Shown here: in pieces, positions 34,516-42,010 of the stretch
Numbering within the stretch: position 1 is the first letter of the stretch
Layout: every line of letters starts with the position of its first letter
Origin: Balneolia bacterium
Lineage (GTDB): Bacteria > Bacteroidota > Rhodothermia > Balneolales > Cyclonatronaceae
NCBI GenBank assembly: GCA_022565795.1
Contig: JAIUMA010000009.1
Coordinates: 24,001-83,333 of the forward strand
DNA length: 59,333 nucleotides
Reading direction: 5' to 3'
Notes under the pieces: generated by a model
What the model was told of the DNA's origin: nothing
The model's database searches: none
Seen by the model: only the letters and a program-made list of their open reading frames with translations
Position numbers and translations under genes: made by a program

Positions 34516-36339
34516 ATGGATACAAGAGCTTTACTTACAACTTTATTAGTGTTAATCATCACAATTTCGGGCATTTTTAAGGACCAGGCCGTGGCACAGT
34601 CCGGTGATGAAGGCGTTCAGAATGATGAAATTATGACCATTGCCGAGGCCCGGCAGCAGCCGCTGGGTACCGTAATTACCGTAACCGGCTGGGTTACGGT
34701 AACGGATGAATTCCGCGGCCCGGTTTATTTCCAGGATGAAACAGGCGGCCTGGCCTGGTACAATGGTCCGCTTATGCGCGTTGGTGATTTCGATATAGAT
34801 GTTGCCCACGGAGATTCTTTGGTAATCACCGGTACGCTATCGCAGTTTGGAAACACAGTTACTCTGGATGATGGTCTTCGCCAGATTACCAACGAGCAAA
34901 GTTTTACGATTTATCCGGAAGGAAACCGCCAGATTGATCCGCTTCTAATTACCGTTGAAGAGCTCAACAGCACCGACTTTGAAGGTCAGCTTGTGCAGAT
35001 TGAAAATGCCTATGTCGATCATTTGGGTGAGCTGCGAGGCAACACGAACTACACGCTTGTCGACAACTCCGGTGAAGGCGTTTTCCGGGTTGATGGCTTC
35101 AGTGGTGTTGCAAAAACGCCCGCTCCAAACGAACCGACTACACTTGTAGGCGTGGCCGGAATGTTTCGCGGTGATGCCCAGCTGATTCCAAGAAACGCTT
35201 CGGAAGCCAATCCGATTCCGCGGCCGGGCGATGAAATTTCACAATCCGAAACCTTCGACGTTGTAACATGGAATATCGAGTGGTTTGGCAGCAATCAGAA
35301 CGGACCAAGCGATATTGAGCTCCAGATTGAAAACGTTATTGAGGTTATTACAACCATCGATGCCGATTTGTATACCTTTCAGGAGATTGCGAACGCTTCC
35401 CGCTGGGTACAGCTCGTAAACGCCCTTGAAGATTTTGATGGTTTCCGTGCCGGTTACTCCATCACCCAGAATACGGCATTTCTTTACAGAACTGATACCA
35501 TTGAGCCAATCGCTTCCGGACTTCTGGAAACCGGCCAAAGCGTATTCGACTGGGCCAGCCGTCTCCCGCTTTGGTTTAACTTTAACGTAACCATAGGTGG
35601 TGAAACCCGGGAGGTTCATGCCTACGGCGTGCATGCAAAAGCATTTCCTGATGCGGAGTCCTACCAAAGAAGAGTTAACGCCTCAACCCAGCTGAAAACC
35701 TATCTGGATAACAACCGTCTGGGTGAGAATATCATTTTCTTCGGTGATTTTAACGACAAGCTTCTCAGCTCTACGCGTTCCGGATTTCCGTCGCCTTATG
35801 AAAACTTTGTAAGTGACCAAAACTACCTTCCGATTACAGCTACGCTGGAAGAGGGGGGGATGAGCTCGTTCCGCTTTGTGGATATAATCGATCACATTAT
35901 TGTGTCCGGTGATCTCGCAAACTACCATATTGCCGGCTCGGAACGCGTTGAAAACACGAATGCGTACATCACTAATTTCGAAGGCACAACTTCAGATCAC
36001 TATCCGGTATGGACGCGTTTTGACTTCAGCAACTTTGTTTCTATTGATGAGCCGGAGAATGACCTGCCGCAGGCGGTCACCCTGGCACAGAACTACCCAA
36101 ACCCGTTTAACCCGACCACTAACATCAGCTTTCAGCTGCCGGAGTCTCAGCAGGTTACGCTAACGGTATATGATGTAACCGGTCGTCGCGTAGCTACACT
36201 CCTAAACGGAGAAACGCGCCAGTCGGGTGAGCATACCATTACGTTTGACGCCTCGAACCTGGCTTCGGGTATATACCTGTATCGTTTGTCAACGGCTGCA
36301 GGCCAGACGTTTACCAACAAAATGATGCTCGTCAAATAA
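34516..36339 (+). CDS. Secreted OB-fold / endonuclease-exonuclease-phosphatase protein with T9SS sorting domain
   Basis: About 607 residues. From the ATG at 34516 there is a signal peptide (MDTRALLTTLLVLIITI...AVAQS); the frame is open 20 codons further to a GTG, which would hide it. Domains in order: an OB-like domain (VITVTGWVTV, YFQDETGGLAWYN) and a middle strand-rich part; an EEP-family catalytic domain (TWNIEWFGSN, FQEI, FFGDFNDKL, TSDHYPVWTRF) with metal and catalytic residues apparently intact; and a C-terminal type A T9SS domain (NYPNPFNPTTNISF ... KMMLVK). It is likely exported across both membranes as a DNase or phosphodiesterase/phosphatase. It is closed by its own terminator. Confidence 0.88.
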   Translation: MDTRALLTTLLVLIITISGIFKDQAVAQSGDEGVQNDEIMTIAEARQQPLGTVITVTGWVTVTDEFRGPVYFQDETGGLAWYNGPLMRVGDFDIDVAHGDSLVITGTLSQFGNTVTLDDGLRQITNEQSFTIYPEGNRQIDPLLITVEELNSTDFEGQLVQIENAYVDHLGELRGNTNYTLVDNSGEGVFRVDGFSGVAKTPAPNEPTTLVGVAGMFRGDAQLIPRNASEANPIPRPGDEISQSETFDVVTWNIEWFGSNQNGPSDIELQIENVIEVITTIDADLYTFQEIANASRWVQLVNALEDFDGFRAGYSITQNTAFLYRTDTIEPIASGLLETGQSVFDWASRLPLWFNFNVTIGGETREVHAYGVHAKAFPDAESYQRRVNASTQLKTYLDNNRLGENIIFFGDFNDKLLSSTRSGFPSPYENFVSDQNYLPITATLEEGGMSSFRFVDIIDHIIVSGDLANYHIAGSERVENTNAYITNFEGTTSDHYPVWTRFDFSNFVSIDEPENDLPQAVTLAQNYPNPFNPTTNISFQLPESQQVTLTVYDVTGRRVATLLNGETRQSGEHTITFDASNLASGIYLYRLSTAAGQTFTNKMMLVK

Positions 36340-36356
36340 AACTTGCGCTTAATTTA

Positions 36357-36388
36357 AGGCTGTGCTTTTTTGAGTACAGCCTTTTTTT
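36357..36388 (+). terminator. Terminator after the secreted nuclease-like gene
   Basis: AGGCTGT (36357-36363) pairs with ACAGCCT (36376-36382) and is followed by six T residues. It lies 18 bp after the stop codon. Confidence 0.88.
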
Positions 36389-36415
36389 ATGCTCAAAAGA
36401 CAAAGTTTCTGACGA

Positions 36416-36853
36416 ATGTTTATGATACCGAATTCTGAAAAATCTCTGCTTATAATCACAGTCTTTTCAATGATGTTTTTACCGTTCATGATGATATCAT
36501 GTAAAAGTACAGAACAGGCACATATTGAGAGGGTTCAGTCTGAAGACGTAAGTGCGGTTTATGACCGGGCGGCTTCCATTGAAGGCGGGCAGAATGCCTT
36601 TTATGAAATGCTTAGTTATCCGAGATCTGCCCTGCTCGACAGAAGGGACGGCCGAGTCCTGCTTATCGTAGATGTAAATACAGATGGTCTGGCAGACGAG
36701 ATAAGAATTCATGAGGGCTCTGGTTATGCAGATTTCGATCGTAATGCAGTTCAGGCAATGCAGCAAATGCGTTTCATACCCGCCGTTGAAAATGGTGAGC
36801 TTGTAGACTCCGAAATGCTTTTTCCGGTTGTTTTCCGGCATGCAGATCAATAA
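36416..36853 (+). CDS. TonB C-terminal-domain lipoprotein, copy 1 of 3
   Basis: 145 residues. Signal peptide with a likely lipobox (MMISC, Cys29). It continues with AHIERVQSEDVS, a segment shared with the two following genes, then a TonB C-terminal-type domain (IEGGQNAFYEML, GRVLLIVDVNTDGLADEIRIHEGSGYADFDRNAVQAM, MRFIPAVENGE). Ordinary TonB is held in the inner membrane by an N-terminal helix and a proline-rich spacer; neither is present, so it probably cannot energise receptors in the normal way. Copy 1 is the most diverged: it replaces the usual charged turn before GRV with LLDRRD. The start could also be the ATG two codons later. Confidence 0.75.
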   Translation: MFMIPNSEKSLLIITVFSMMFLPFMMISCKSTEQAHIERVQSEDVSAVYDRAASIEGGQNAFYEMLSYPRSALLDRRDGRVLLIVDVNTDGLADEIRIHEGSGYADFDRNAVQAMQQMRFIPAVENGELVDSEMLFPVVFRHADQ

Positions 36854-37055
36854 CCGCAGGGCGAGCCGGAGCAACAGCTTCATTTTTTCAGGGAATGCTA
36901 TGATTTGGGACAGAGGGAGATAAGCGGTTTTGTAAAGCTTTTTGTCAGGTTTAACGTGCACGGTCTTTCAAAAAAGCCGAATAAAAGTTCCTTTTAAAAA
37001 GCATCTTTATCTATATTGACACGCACAAATTTTTACAATCATTACAAAAAAGACG

Positions 37056-37478
37056 ATGTTGTCATACAGATTTATTCCCCTGCTTTTTATCATTGCGGCT
37101 TTTTCATTAGGCTCATGCGGAAGTTCGAACATTGTAAGTGAAGAAGATCATATAGCCGAAGTACAGGCTGAAGACGTGAGCGAGATTTTATTCCGCGAGC
37201 CTGTAATGCTTGGGGGAATGAGGGCCTATTTTGATGTACTGCGCTACCCGAAATCAGACAGAGACCGGGGCAGAGAAGGAACTGTGGTATTAGCCTATAC
37301 CGTATCAGAGCAAGGCTTGCCGGTTGATATCATAGTTAGCCGTACGTCAGGATTTCGGACGCTTGATGAGCATGCTGTTGAAGCTCTCGCCCAAATGCGG
37401 TTTCTTCCAAGCGTGAGAAGAGGGGAGCGGATGGCATATGAATCCACTTTGCCGGTTGACTTCAGAATAAACCAATGA
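37056..37478 (+). CDS. TonB C-terminal-domain lipoprotein, copy 2 of 3
   Basis: 140 residues with a lipobox (LGSC, Cys21) directly followed by a serine/asparagine linker and DHIAEVQAEDVS. The TonB-C-like domain shows MLGGMRAYFDVLRYP, GTVVLAYTVSEQGLPVDIIVSRTSG, LDEHAVEALAQMRFLPS and LPVDF. The architecture is as for its neighbours: lipid anchor plus bare TonB-C domain, about 100 residues. A 202-bp spacer precedes it, so it may have its own promoter. The three copies are clearly paralogous but well diverged, suggesting an old tandem duplication. Confidence 0.78.
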   Translation: MLSYRFIPLLFIIAAFSLGSCGSSNIVSEEDHIAEVQAEDVSEILFREPVMLGGMRAYFDVLRYPKSDRDRGREGTVVLAYTVSEQGLPVDIIVSRTSGFRTLDEHAVEALAQMRFLPSVRRGERMAYESTLPVDFRINQ

Positions 37479-37589
37479 ACCAGAAAGGGTTTTAAGGATT
37501 CGTATCATTTCAACCACAGGTTACTTATGTATTAGGGCAAACCAGTAGCCCTTAAACCTCAACCATGTATCACAAAATCACTTTTTTCC

Positions 37590-38024
37590 ATGCACATATT
37601 TAAGCAGATCGTTTGCCTTCACGCTTTACTCTTGATTGTTGCCTTAGGTCTTCAGTCATGCGCAAGTTCAGAATCAGCCCGGGTTAGCGATGAAGAGCAT
37701 ATTGAGTTCGTAAAATCGGAAGATGTGAGCGATATCGAGTTCAGGCCTGCTGAAATTGTTGGCGGGCAAATAGCTTTCTATAATGAACTTCGATATCCGG
37801 ACAGATCCAAAGAAAGAGGATCTCAGGGCAGGGTGCTGCTCTCATATACAGTTAGTGAGCTCGGAATTCTGGAAAGGGTGGAAGTTGAAGAGAGTTCCGG
37901 TGACCGAGCCCTTGACAGAGCGGCCGTTCGTGCATTTGAGCAGATGAGATTTTTACCAGCCGTTCATAACGGGGAGCGGGTTCCGATTGATTTGCTCTAT
38001 CCGGTCCCGTTTCTATTGAATTAA
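37590..38024 (+). CDS. TonB C-terminal-domain lipoprotein, copy 3 of 3
   Basis: 144 residues; lipobox LQSC (Cys24), then EEHIEFVKSEDVS and the TonB-C-like domain (IVGGQIAFYNELRYP, GRVLLSYTVSELGILERVEVEESSG, LDRAAVRAFEQMRFLPA). It is closest to copy 2 by eye. No TonB box partner, exbB/exbD or receptor gene is adjacent; the nearest TonB-dependent receptor is at 48286. The shared HI-x2-V-x-[SA]-E-D-V-S stretch right after the lipid anchor in all three copies is not part of the TonB fold and may be a partner-binding tag. Role unknown. Confidence 0.78.
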   Translation: MHIFKQIVCLHALLLIVALGLQSCASSESARVSDEEHIEFVKSEDVSDIEFRPAEIVGGQIAFYNELRYPDRSKERGSQGRVLLSYTVSELGILERVEVEESSGDRALDRAAVRAFEQMRFLPAVHNGERVPIDLLYPVPFLLN

Positions 38025-38039
38025 CCGTGTGCTGAGTGG

Positions 38040-38072
38040 CTCATAGTCTATTGTATAGCAACAGGCTATGAG
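38040..38072. terminator. Weak hairpin between convergent genes
   Basis: CTCATAG (38040-38046) can pair with CTATGAG (38066-38072). It has no strong T tract on either side, so it may be a weak bidirectional terminator between the third TonB-C lipoprotein gene and the convergent TPR gene. Confidence 0.35.
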
Positions 38073-38115
38073 GCACAGCTAATTCACCGTGCGCGTTTAA
38101 AACCTTCCTCAGCTA

Positions 38116-39036
38116 TCACCCTTCGGCGGTAAGAATCTCGAGTCGTTCCCCGGCCTGATCGCGCAGATAAAGCAGATTGCTGTTATTCAGGTCCACGACG
38201 GTTCTGTAGGATGAACGCGCCTCAGCTGTCCGTCCAAGCTTCTCAAGGCTTTGGGCCTTATAGAAGTGGAAAATCACGTTTTCGGGATGTTTTTCAATGA
38301 GTTTCTCTGAAGTTCTGAGGGCATTTTCAAATTCTTCGTCTCTAAGGTAGAGGTAGGTAAGAATCATAAGCGCATCCACGCTTACGTGTGTGCCGGCACG
38401 GGCTGCCGTTTCAAGCTGCTCGAAGCCTGTTTCTCTGTCTCCGGAAAAGCCCGCAAAACTGGTAACCCAGCGTACTTCGCTCGGGATGGTACCCATCATA
38501 TAGTTGAATACACCACGGCCCATCATCGCATTCGGATCGTCGGAATCCATAGATAGCAGCTGGCGGGTATAGGTGAAACCTGTCATGGCGCTTCGCACGG
38601 CGGTTCTGTATTCACGCTCACTTGCGGCTACCAGACCGCGATAGCCGTGTAGCCCGCTTAACAGCAGCACGGTTGACGTATCATTGCGTGCTGTTCTAAG
38701 ATGGCGTTCGGAGACATCGATTGCTCTCTCAGAGCGGTCCAGGAACTCTTTGGCGTCTGAGTTTTGGCTCCCCGCAAAAAAATAGGCCCAAAAAGGGAGC
38801 ATGGAGTCGTAGAAATAGACCGTTGGGTTGTTCGGAGAATCCGATTTCAGCTGTTCAATCAGCTGCCGGGCGGTTCGCCAGTCGCTGTCGTAAAATGCCT
38901 GTATGGCCTCAGTCAGCAGGGCGTCAACCGGATCTGATTCTGCTTCAGAGTGGGAAGAATCGGTAGAAGAGAAGGCCATCATGCTGAGCGATAAAATGAT
39001 CAACAGTATAAGCGCCGGCAGGCGGGACAAGATCAT
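38116..39036 (-). CDS. Secreted TPR protein
   Basis: 306 residues. The N-terminal hydrophobic segment (RLPALILLIILSLSMMAFSS) is a signal peptide or anchor with no lipobox cysteine. The body has tetratricopeptide-like helix pairs (FYDSDWRTARQLIEQLKSDSP, AVRSAMTGFTYTRQLLSMD, FENALRTSEKLIEKHPEN, TAEARSSYRTVVDLNNSN) and a central conserved patch (GRGVFNYMMGTIPSEVRWVTSFAGFSGD) that recurs in a Bacteroidota family of unknown function. It is probably a periplasmic scaffold. A perfect 14-bp inverted repeat lies about 85-120 bp upstream of its start. Confidence 0.78.
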   Translation of the reverse strand: MILSRLPALILLIILSLSMMAFSSTDSSHSEAESDPVDALLTEAIQAFYDSDWRTARQLIEQLKSDSPNNPTVYFYDSMLPFWAYFFAGSQNSDAKEFLDRSERAIDVSERHLRTARNDTSTVLLLSGLHGYRGLVAASEREYRTAVRSAMTGFTYTRQLLSMDSDDPNAMMGRGVFNYMMGTIPSEVRWVTSFAGFSGDRETGFEQLETAARAGTHVSVDALMILTYLYLRDEEFENALRTSEKLIEKHPENVIFHFYKAQSLEKLGRTAEARSSYRTVVDLNNSNLLYLRDQAGERLEILTAEG

Positions 39037-39119
39037 AATTGGAAAATGTAAGAGGTGGATGTAGCTGGCTTAAAACGATTTAGGCTGGTATTCGTTCCGT
39101 GATGATAGCTGAGACGCAT

Positions 39120-39153
39120 ACCGGTTCTGACGTACTACAACGTCAGAACCGGT
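39120..39153. other. Perfect 14-bp inverted repeat
   Basis: ACCGGTTCTGACGT (39120-39133) and ACGTCAGAACCGGT (39140-39153) are exact reverse complements around a 6-nt loop. It lies between the symporter stop codon and the TPR gene start, both on the minus strand. On that strand the downstream flank (ATGCGTCTCAGC) lacks a T tract; on the plus strand TGTTTTG follows. It could be a symporter terminator of unusual form or an operator for the TPR gene. Confidence 0.6.
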
Positions 39154-39181
39154 TGTTTTGGTCTGTTTAAATTGGTGCTGT

Positions 39182-40483
39182 TTAATCGTCGAAGTGGCCT
39201 TGCGAAAGTTTGCCTTCGGTGCTGGCTATGACAACTGAAACGGCAGCATCACCGGTAATATTCACCGCGGTACGGCACATATCAAGAATTCTGTCGACAC
39301 CCAGAATGAGGGCGATTCCTTCAACCGGCACCTGAACGGAGTTAAGCACGATAACCAGCATGATGATTCCGGCGCCGGGAACGCCTGCTGTACCAATAGA
39401 GGCAAGGGTGGCGGTAAGTACAATCGTTAGCTGTTGTGCAATTGAAAGATCCATTCCAACAGCCTGCGCGATAAAAACAGCGGCCACAGCCTGGTAGAGA
39501 CTGGTACCGTCCATGTTGATTGTGGCACCCACAGGCAGCACAAAGCTGGCAACTTCTTCTTCAACACCCAGGTTTTTTTCAACCCGCTCCATAGTAACGG
39601 GCAGGGTTGCGGCACTCGAGCTGGTGCTAAAACCAAGCAGCATAGCAGGTCGAATCCCTTTGAAGAAGTTCTTCAGCGACATGTTGCTGAAAATCTTGAA
39701 CAGCCCCATATAAACGAGCGACATGTGGGCAATCAATCCGGCTAGAACAGCTATGGAGTACCAGCCCAGAGCAAAAAGGAGATCCACAGCCCGGCCAAGG
39801 TCATCGCCGGCAAGATCAATGATAACGGCTGCAAGAAGTGCAAAAACTCCATAAGGAGCCAAAAGCATTATATAATCCACAATTTTGATGATTACATCGT
39901 TGAAGCCATCAAACATATTTACCAGTAAATCACTTTTCTTCCGGTCTATTTGTATAAGGCCAATTCCGAGAAGTATAGCCAGAAAAACCACTTGCAGCAT
40001 ATTGGAGTTGCTGCTCATCGACTGGATCAGGTTTTGGGGCACAATATCAACCAGCGGCTGAAGCGGTCCGCGCTCCAGGGCCTGTTCGGCCGTCTGCTCT
40101 CGATCGGCGACGTTTTCCTGATAGCTTTCGAGTAGCTCAATACGGGTTTCTTCAGGAAGTGCTTTCCCAGGCTGAATTAAGTTTACGGATATGAGTCCAA
40201 TGGTGATGGCCAGCACGGTGGTAACCATGTAGATACCAATGGTCTTTCCGCCCATGCGGGAAAGCTTGGTAATGTCGTTTAGCTTGGTAACGCCCACAAC
40301 AAGTGATGCCAGTACCAGCGGTATAGCAATCATCTGGAGCATATTCACAAAAATGGTTCCAAAAGGGCGGATGAAATCCGATGTGAACTGATTGAAACCT
40401 GCCTGTGTAGATATCAATCCCCAGATCAGGCCCAGAACCAAGCCGATGATTATTTGCCAGTGAAGTTTTCTATACCAGGGCAT
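39182..40483 (-). CDS. Dicarboxylate/amino acid:cation symporter (DAACS family)
   Basis: 433 residues with the eight-helix, two-hairpin GltPh-like topology. Diagnostic motifs are GFSTSSSAATLPVTM (serine-rich first hairpin tip), PVGATINMDGTSLYQ (the NMDGT sodium/substrate motif), GTAGVPGAGIIML (second hairpin) and RILDMCRTAVNITGDA (substrate-binding R/D/N helix). It imports glutamate, aspartate or C4-dicarboxylates with Na+ or H+. The Arg in MCRTAVNITGD position fits acidic amino-acid transport, but the specificity is not certain. It overlaps the DUF92 gene by 14 bp, showing translational coupling. Confidence 0.93.
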   Translation of the reverse strand: MPWYRKLHWQIIIGLVLGLIWGLISTQAGFNQFTSDFIRPFGTIFVNMLQMIAIPLVLASLVVGVTKLNDITKLSRMGGKTIGIYMVTTVLAITIGLISVNLIQPGKALPEETRIELLESYQENVADREQTAEQALERGPLQPLVDIVPQNLIQSMSSNSNMLQVVFLAILLGIGLIQIDRKKSDLLVNMFDGFNDVIIKIVDYIMLLAPYGVFALLAAVIIDLAGDDLGRAVDLLFALGWYSIAVLAGLIAHMSLVYMGLFKIFSNMSLKNFFKGIRPAMLLGFSTSSSAATLPVTMERVEKNLGVEEEVASFVLPVGATINMDGTSLYQAVAAVFIAQAVGMDLSIAQQLTIVLTATLASIGTAGVPGAGIIMLVIVLNSVQVPVEGIALILGVDRILDMCRTAVNITGDAAVSVVIASTEGKLSQGHFDD

Positions 40484-41291
40484 AAACGAAAAGATTATAA
40501 AGAATGATGGCTAAAAAGGCAGCAAACCCAACAGCCATAAAATTGACAAGATTATTTCCGGGACGAACAGTTCTGCCTGCTAATCGAAGCGTTTTAGCTT
40601 TATGCTGAAAATGCGCACCAAAATAGGAATCTATAAGGCAACCTGAAAACCCGGATATAAATATGATTAGTATGCCCGCCGTTATATCGCCTCCCTGAAA
40701 GAGCCAGACAAGACCGGCAACGGCCGCGGAGCCAGCCAGCCCTCCAATACTGCCAATAAGACTGATTCCTCCGTCGGTTCCTTTGGGTACTTTTTGTGCT
40801 GGGTTGGTGATGAGCCGGACTTCAGCCTTGGGCGAACTGCTTCCGGTTATGGTAGCCCATGTATCCGAATTAGCCGCAGCGATTGCTGTTATTGATGCAA
40901 TGGCGAACGGCCAGTAGCCAAATATATAATAGAGACAGAGAAACAGCACAAACCAAAAGCTGTTTGCCCAGACCTGATCAGAACTTCGCCGTTCAACCAG
41001 TCCGTTCGATGAGCTGTGCGCATCTGCGTTGAAGATTACGCCAAGGAGATTGCTGCCGACAAAAAAGAAAAGCAGATAGCCTGCAAACTCGAGTCCGCCC
41101 GTTCCCAGTGTGATTGTTCCAACGAGTATGGCTGTTTTCATGCCGTCCAGCGTTAGCGAACGAACTGTGAAAGCTATGATGGATACCCCGGCCGCAAGCA
41201 GAAAGGAAAGAGGTATTAAAATTTTGTCGAAAGGATCGGCTGCCAGCACAAATATAAAGACGAGCAGAACCGCAAACGCATAGTTAAGCAT
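40470..41291 (-). CDS. DUF92 family membrane protein (VTE6/MMP1-like)
   Basis: About 273 residues from the ATG at 41291, directly before the first membrane helix (MLNYAFAVLLVFIFVLA). The frame is open to an ATG at 41429, which would add 46 residues and overlap the DUF3098 gene. Seven or so hydrophobic segments surround the family's conserved patches: RRSSDQVWAN, AANSDTWATITG, PKGTDGGISLIGSIGG and SGCLIDSYFGAHFQ. DUF92 includes plant VTE6, a phytyl-phosphate kinase of tocopherol synthesis; bacterial members may phosphorylate polyprenyl substrates but this is untested. Overlap with the symporter gene suggests co-expression rather than shared chemistry. Confidence 0.85.
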   Translation of the reverse strand: MLNYAFAVLLVFIFVLAADPFDKILIPLSFLLAAGVSIIAFTVRSLTLDGMKTAILVGTITLGTGGLEFAGYLLFFFVGSNLLGVIFNADAHSSSNGLVERRSSDQVWANSFWFVLFLCLYYIFGYWPFAIASITAIAAANSDTWATITGSSSPKAEVRLITNPAQKVPKGTDGGISLIGSIGGLAGSAAVAGLVWLFQGGDITAGILIIFISGFSGCLIDSYFGAHFQHKAKTLRLAGRTVRPGNNLVNFMAVGFAAFLAIILYNLFVYALV

Positions 41292-41394
41292 ACGCAGATT
41301 AACTATGCGCGGCGTAGAGGAAACCGGTGAGTTGGTTTTACTGCTCAATGCGGGAAGAAAGAGAGATTTTGGGTTCAGCTGATAAACAGAGCAG

Positions 41395-41664
41395 TCAGGC
41401 AGGGTTGGACTGCCCGGCTTCGTTGGCATCACTTTTTTTCTTCATGATACCAAAACCAAAAACGATAAATCCGGCAATTACCAGTATAGGTGAAATGAAA
41501 AGTGAAACGAATCCGTCGATCTCATTTTCCATGGCCATGATAGTAAAACCGAGGAAGACCAGACCTGCACCACCCGCCATCAGCTGATAGTTTTGTTTGC
41601 TAAAAATTGGTACTTCTTTTTCGACTGGACTCTTGCGTTTTCTTTTCGGGTCTTTGCGTGGCAT
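41395..41664 (-). CDS. DUF3098 family small membrane protein
   Basis: About 89 residues from the ATG at 41664 (MPRKDPKRKRKS); the frame extends 14 codons upstream but that part is not family-like. A lysine/arginine-rich N-terminus is followed by FSKQNYQLMAGGAGLVFLGF and a second helix (ISPILVIAGFIVFGFGIM), the DUF3098 pattern of two helices widespread in Bacteroidota, often near cell-division or lipid genes. Function unknown. It probably starts the DUF3098-DUF92-symporter operon. Confidence 0.8.
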   Translation of the reverse strand: MPRKDPKRKRKSPVEKEVPIFSKQNYQLMAGGAGLVFLGFTIMAMENEIDGFVSLFISPILVIAGFIVFGFGIMKKKSDANEAGQSNPA

Positions 41665-42010
41665 GTGTTTATGTAGGAAATTTGGTTGAGGATAAGGAAT
41701 TAGCAATCCAATTTAAACCTATGCAATTTTTTGCGTAAATTAAATGCCCTGATTCAAATTCGATTCAGGCAAATTGGGACTTTTGGAAGCGCTTTTAGTC
41801 AAAAATAGTTCTCAGTTGGTTATTCGGAGCTAAGTACAAAAGACTGTTTAGGTTAGTAACTGTATCAGATTTCAATGTTACTGAAATGTAAAATGAAGGT
41901 TTGAAAATTTCTATTTCCAAGGGAAACCCCTAACTTTCGAAATCCGAATGATTCCGCTCAGGGAACTGAATATAGGTCAGATTTAATATATATCAATCGA
42001 AAATAGCTGA
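41665..42010. other. Divergent AT-rich spacer before the secretory cluster
   Basis: No gene is visible. The spacer separates the DUF3098 operon (minus) from the six-gene secretory cluster (plus) and should carry both promoters. TAACTTTC at 41931-41938 is one base off the TAnnTTTG box; there is no clean -33 partner. A 15-bp stretch (41762-41776) recurs at 53587-53601 just after the cluster. Confidence 0.5.

Noticed and set aside
36357-36388. Riboswitch or attenuator before the TonB-C lipoproteins
   Set aside because: The hairpin is a simple stem with T tract directly after the preceding stop codon, so it is a terminator of that gene.
41762-41776. 15-bp direct repeat (GATTCAGGCAAATTG) flanking the six-gene cluster, also at 53587-53601
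   Set aside because: It brackets the cluster neatly, but one to two 15-bp matches are expected by chance in 59 kb (about 1.8e9 pairs over 1.1e9 possible 15-mers), and there is no integrase or att-like context.
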